Positions 14,448 to 17,188 of a stretch of DNA of 17,188 nucleotides are shown here, piece after piece. The position numbers were made by a program, and so were the translations under genes. How positions within the stretch are numbered: position 1 is the stretch's first letter; every line of letters starts with the position of its first letter. This DNA comes from an uncultured Oscillibacter sp. Lineage in GTDB: Bacteria > Bacillota > Clostridia > Oscillospirales > Oscillospiraceae. The stretch is taken from NCBI RefSeq assembly GCF_910579365.1, contig NZ_CAJTUX010000057.1:1-17188 (forward strand). The letters are read 5' to 3'. The notes under the pieces are model-generated. The model saw nothing but the letters and a program-made list of their open reading frames with translations. It searched no databases and was not told the DNA's origin.

Positions 14448-17129
14448 TCAGAAATAATAGCCGGAAAGGGTCTTCACGCTTCCGTCGGCGGTGATGCGCT
14501 GGAGCTTGCCGTTTTGGACAAAGGGGTTCAAAAACGCCTTGCCGGCCAGCAAGCGGGAGGAATCCGCCGAGCCGAAAGAATAGTAGAATTTATCCATAAG
14601 CTCGCCTCGGCTCCTGGGCGTTCCGTCCAGCATCTTGAGTATGGAAAAAACAACGGTCTCCTCCTTTTGGGGCAGCTTACATTCAAAGAGATAGCCATAG
14701 GCGGCATTGCGGACCTTTTCCACAACAGCTTCCAGGTAGCGCCCCCGGATTTGCGCCAGTTCTTTTTCCAGATTCTGAAGGAAGCTGCTCAGTTCCTGCT
14801 GGGCCTGGCTCAGCTCCTGGTTCAGCCGGGCAATTTCCTGCCGGGCCAGTTTTTTCTCTCCCATCTTGAAGATGCCCAAACTTTGCAGACGCTGTTCCTG
14901 TGCGTCTAAGTCCTTTTTGATCTTGTCAATCCGGCTGTCCAGCTGCCGGCGGGTCTCTTCGCCCTTTTTCACCGCTTCAGAGCAGGCCGCCCCCGATTTT
15001 TTCTCGGCCTCCTCCCGCTGGGCCCGCAGCTGCTTTTTCTCGTTTTCATCCACCTGGGCGCGTTTTTTCGGCTTGGGAGGCGGAGCGGGCTCATCGTCCG
15101 TCAGGCCGGGGATATCGACGGTTACTCTCATCCGCAGAAATTCGCCGTCCTCCGGTTCGATTTTCTCAATGCGGACGCTGCCCTCGTCGCTTTTTTTGGC
15201 CGGAGTGGAACGGGGTATGGGCTTCGGCGCAGGTTTTGGACCGGGCTTGGGGGGCGGCGGTGTGCGGCCCTCCAGGGCGGCCATCAGGTCCGCCTCCCGG
15301 ATGATCTTGATGTCCTTCCCCTTGGCCCGCTGTTCCTGAACCTGCTCGATCTTCCGCTCTCCAAAACCTCCAAGCGCGCCAATGACCAGATAGTTCGTCT
15401 TCCCGCTGACGGACCCGGTGCAGCGTCCTCCCTTGGCCTCGATCAGGCGCTTCACCGCGTCCCGGTCCTCCGGGCTTTTCTCAAAGTCGCCGGTGAGGAC
15501 GAAGGCGCTGCCGGAGACCGTGACGGAGGACACGCGGTCAAAGGGCACTTTAGCCAGTTTCGCCTCCACGGCCTTTTTGGCCATGCGGGCCTCCCAGGCC
15601 AGCTCCTCGGGGGTCTTTTTGCGATACATGATATCGCCGTTCTCATCCTCTTTGGGGAACCCCTCCTCGTCCAGCTCATATTTGTAAACCTTAATGTCCG
15701 GCAGATGCTCCCCGGTCTGGCCGCCGTAAGTCCCGCCGCAGGAGGCGGTATAGAGCTTGTGGTTCCCGTTGTAGGCCCGGAGGGCTCCGATGAACTTTTC
15801 GAAATAGGGGTATTCGAAGCCCCCATCGGTGGCCTCGTTGCAGAAGGAGTTGGCCAGCCGCTCCTCCAGGCGGAATTGGTACTTGTCCGGCTCCTCCTCC
15901 CAGAAGCGGAAGAACTGGAAGCACTCCATATAGAACACCACCGCCGGGGTGAAGTCCGCCCCCTTGAGGAAGCGGCGCATCTCCGGGTGGAGGTCCTCGG
16001 CGGGGACCCGCAGCTCAGGGTTTTCCTCCAGTTCCTGAATCAGGGCCCCCAAGCCCTCCAGAATGGCCCCGCTGTGCTCAATGACCCCCTCGGCGTTGGG
16101 GAGGACCGCGGAGTTGAAGCGGTAGTTGGCGAAGCTGTGATACTTTCCGTCCCAGAGCAGGTCCTCCGGATGAAAGAAAATCACGTCCTCGGTGAAGAAG
16201 GCCACGGCCATAAAGGCGTCCAGCCGCCCGTCGTCCCCGGCAAAGCGGCCCAGGTCCCGCTTTCCGGCGGATTTGCCTCCATTCGCCGGGGCGCTTTTCG
16301 CGTCCCCCTTGACGGCATGGTTGAGGGCCTGGAGGTTCCCGGCGATTCTCTGCATGGCCGCCTGCAGGTCGTCCTGGTCCGATTCAGAGAGGCCGGACAG
16401 GTCAACGGAATCCATGGAGCCCTGGAGAATTCCCAGAATGTCCTGATATTCCTCGTCGTCTTCATCGCCGGAAGCGTCGCCGTCCGAACCGGCAAGGCAG
16501 GGGCCTCCATCCTCAAAGATGTCCGGGATATCGGCGGACCGGAACACGGTGACGGGGCCGGGGACCTCCGGAGCGGGGTCGCCGTTGTAGGCCCGGAGAA
16601 TTTCCAGGAATGTCCTGAAATACTCCGTGGAGTGGGGAATGGTGTTTTTAAGCCGGGTATCCACCAGAATGGAGAAGCGCCCCGGGGCCTCCTCGTCCTC
16701 CTTGAACCAAAAGAGGTGATAGGCCGCCAGGTGGAACAGCGCCGCGCCGGTGAGGTCCGCGCCGTTCAGGAAGCGCCGCAGGTCCGCCCCCAGCTTCGCC
16801 GCCGGAACCCGGAGTCGCTCATCCTGCTCGCACTCGTTGACGAGGGCGAGTACAGCCTTTCCGATCTCATCCAGATGGTCCTTGACGTCCGGGTATTCCT
16901 CCGCCTTTTCGGCGTTGAGGTGAATCCCGGTGAACACATGGTGCGTCCCGTCCCAGGAAAAAGCCCCGTCGGGGAAGAACAGCACATCCAGGTTGAAAAG
17001 CTGCACGGCCTTCAGCGCGTCCATGCGCCCGTTGGACCCGGCATAGCGGCCCAGGGCCCTGCGGCCGGCGTCTTCCAGCAGCTTCTCCCCGCCGCCGGTG
17101 TACCGAAAGCCCTGGAGATAGGTCTCCAA
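14448..17129 (-). CDS. Unrecognised 893-residue protein: duplicated novel module, BRCT domain, coiled coil
   Basis: I do not recognise the whole protein. Residues about 24-183 and 290-455 are two diverged copies of one module: each has LGRYAG/LGRFAG, then GRMDAL/GRLDAF, DVLFF/DVIFF, WDGTHH/WDGKYH, RVPA, RRFLNGAD/RRFLKGAD and LRAYNG. An acidic linker (215-230, GDEDDEEYQ) separates them. Residues about 537-620 form a BRCT domain of the DNA-ligase type (FVLTGDFE, GGRCTGSVSGKTNYLVIG, KIIREADLMAAL). A Pro/Lys-rich hinge (622-645), a charged coiled coil (about 693-800) and an 85-residue C-terminal segment with a winged-helix-like RSRGELMDKFYYS follow. No signal peptide or membrane segment is seen, so it is cytoplasmic. 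BRCT suggests DNA or protein binding near DNA ends. The start is unsure: TTG at 17129 has no ribosome binding site, and ATG at 17142 is in another frame. TGA ends it at 14448. Confidence 0.75.
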   Translation of the reverse strand: METYLQGFRYTGGGEKLLEDAGRRALGRYAGSNGRMDALKAVQLFNLDVLFFPDGAFSWDGTHHVFTGIHLNAEKAEEYPDVKDHLDEIGKAVLALVNECEQDERLRVPAAKLGADLRRFLNGADLTGAALFHLAAYHLFWFKEDEEAPGRFSILVDTRLKNTIPHSTEYFRTFLEILRAYNGDPAPEVPGPVTVFRSADIPDIFEDGGPCLAGSDGDASGDEDDEEYQDILGILQGSMDSVDLSGLSESDQDDLQAAMQRIAGNLQALNHAVKGDAKSAPANGGKSAGKRDLGRFAGDDGRLDAFMAVAFFTEDVIFFHPEDLLWDGKYHSFANYRFNSAVLPNAEGVIEHSGAILEGLGALIQELEENPELRVPAEDLHPEMRRFLKGADFTPAVVFYMECFQFFRFWEEEPDKYQFRLEERLANSFCNEATDGGFEYPYFEKFIGALRAYNGNHKLYTASCGGTYGGQTGEHLPDIKVYKYELDEEGFPKEDENGDIMYRKKTPEELAWEARMAKKAVEAKLAKVPFDRVSSVTVSGSAFVLTGDFEKSPEDRDAVKRLIEAKGGRCTGSVSGKTNYLVIGALGGFGERKIEQVQEQRAKGKDIKIIREADLMAALEGRTPPPPKPGPKPAPKPIPRSTPAKKSDEGSVRIEKIEPEDGEFLRMRVTVDIPGLTDDEPAPPPKPKKRAQVDENEKKQLRAQREEAEKKSGAACSEAVKKGEETRRQLDSRIDKIKKDLDAQEQRLQSLGIFKMGEKKLARQEIARLNQELSQAQQELSSFLQNLEKELAQIRGRYLEAVVEKVRNAAYGYLFECKLPQKEETVVFSILKMLDGTPRSRGELMDKFYYSFGSADSSRLLAGKAFLNPFVQNGKLQRITADGSVKTLSGYYF

Positions 17130-17188
17130 AAGACCAATGCCATTAAGTTAACCAGAAATAACCAAATAGCAGCGATATGGGAGGAAGG

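Noticed and set aside
14448..17129. NAD+-dependent DNA ligase or a fragment of it
   Set aside because: Only the BRCT domain resembles LigA; the adenylation KxDG motif, OB fold, zinc finger and helix-hairpin-helix parts are all absent.

Overview
The window looks like chromosomal DNA of a GC-rich Bacillota, probably a gut Clostridia of the Oscillospiraceae/Flavonifractor kind. This is inferred from strong AGGAGG-type ribosome binding sites, a mixture of ATG, GTG and TTG starts, a Gram-positive lipoprotein with an LAAC lipobox, and a secreted Big2-like plus CAP protein. No taxonomic marker gene is present.

Layout. (1) Positions 1-613, minus strand: the N-terminal part of a secreted CAP-domain protein that runs off the left edge. 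(2) 614-1330: non-coding, ending in a cluster of short perfect palindromes. (3) 1331-2104, minus strand: a DeoR/GlpR-type repressor. (4) 2105-2406: an AT-rich divergent promoter and operator region. (5) 2407-13207, plus strand: one long catabolic operon with short gaps. Its order is Zn-dehydrogenase 1; the tripartite tricarboxylate transporter TctC-TctB-TctA; a hydroxypyruvate isomerase (Hyi/OtnI)-like enzyme; a PfkB sugar kinase; a class II aldolase; Zn-dehydrogenase 2; an Asp/Glu racemase-family protein; a DUF1537 (four-carbon acid-sugar kinase, OtnK/DtnK-type) gene; and a shikimate dehydrogenase-like gene. (6) 13204-14060: a hairpin on the operon's last stop codon, a HicB-like stub, a tRNA 3'-half-like fragment with an intrinsic terminator, and the C-terminal stub of a tyrosine integrase. 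These look like remains of an integrated element. (7) 14448-17129, minus strand: a large unrecognised protein with two copies of an undescribed ~160-residue module, a BRCT domain, a coiled coil and a possible winged-helix tail.

How the genes may work together (inference). A carboxylate transporter joined to polyol-type dehydrogenases, a Hyi-like isomerase, two kinases of different families and a class II aldolase suggests uptake and breakdown of a sugar acid: oxidation, isomerisation, phosphorylation, then aldol cleavage to triose-level products. DeoR would be the repressor, relieved by a phosphorylated intermediate. The combination does not match a pathway I can name with certainty; tetronate, pentonate or branched aldonate degradation are the closest ideas.

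The last two operon genes are damaged: two frameshifts in the DUF1537 gene and one in-frame TGA in the shikimate dehydrogenase-like gene. Either the 3' end of the operon is decaying or this stretch has base-call errors. The damage lies next to the mobile-element debris.
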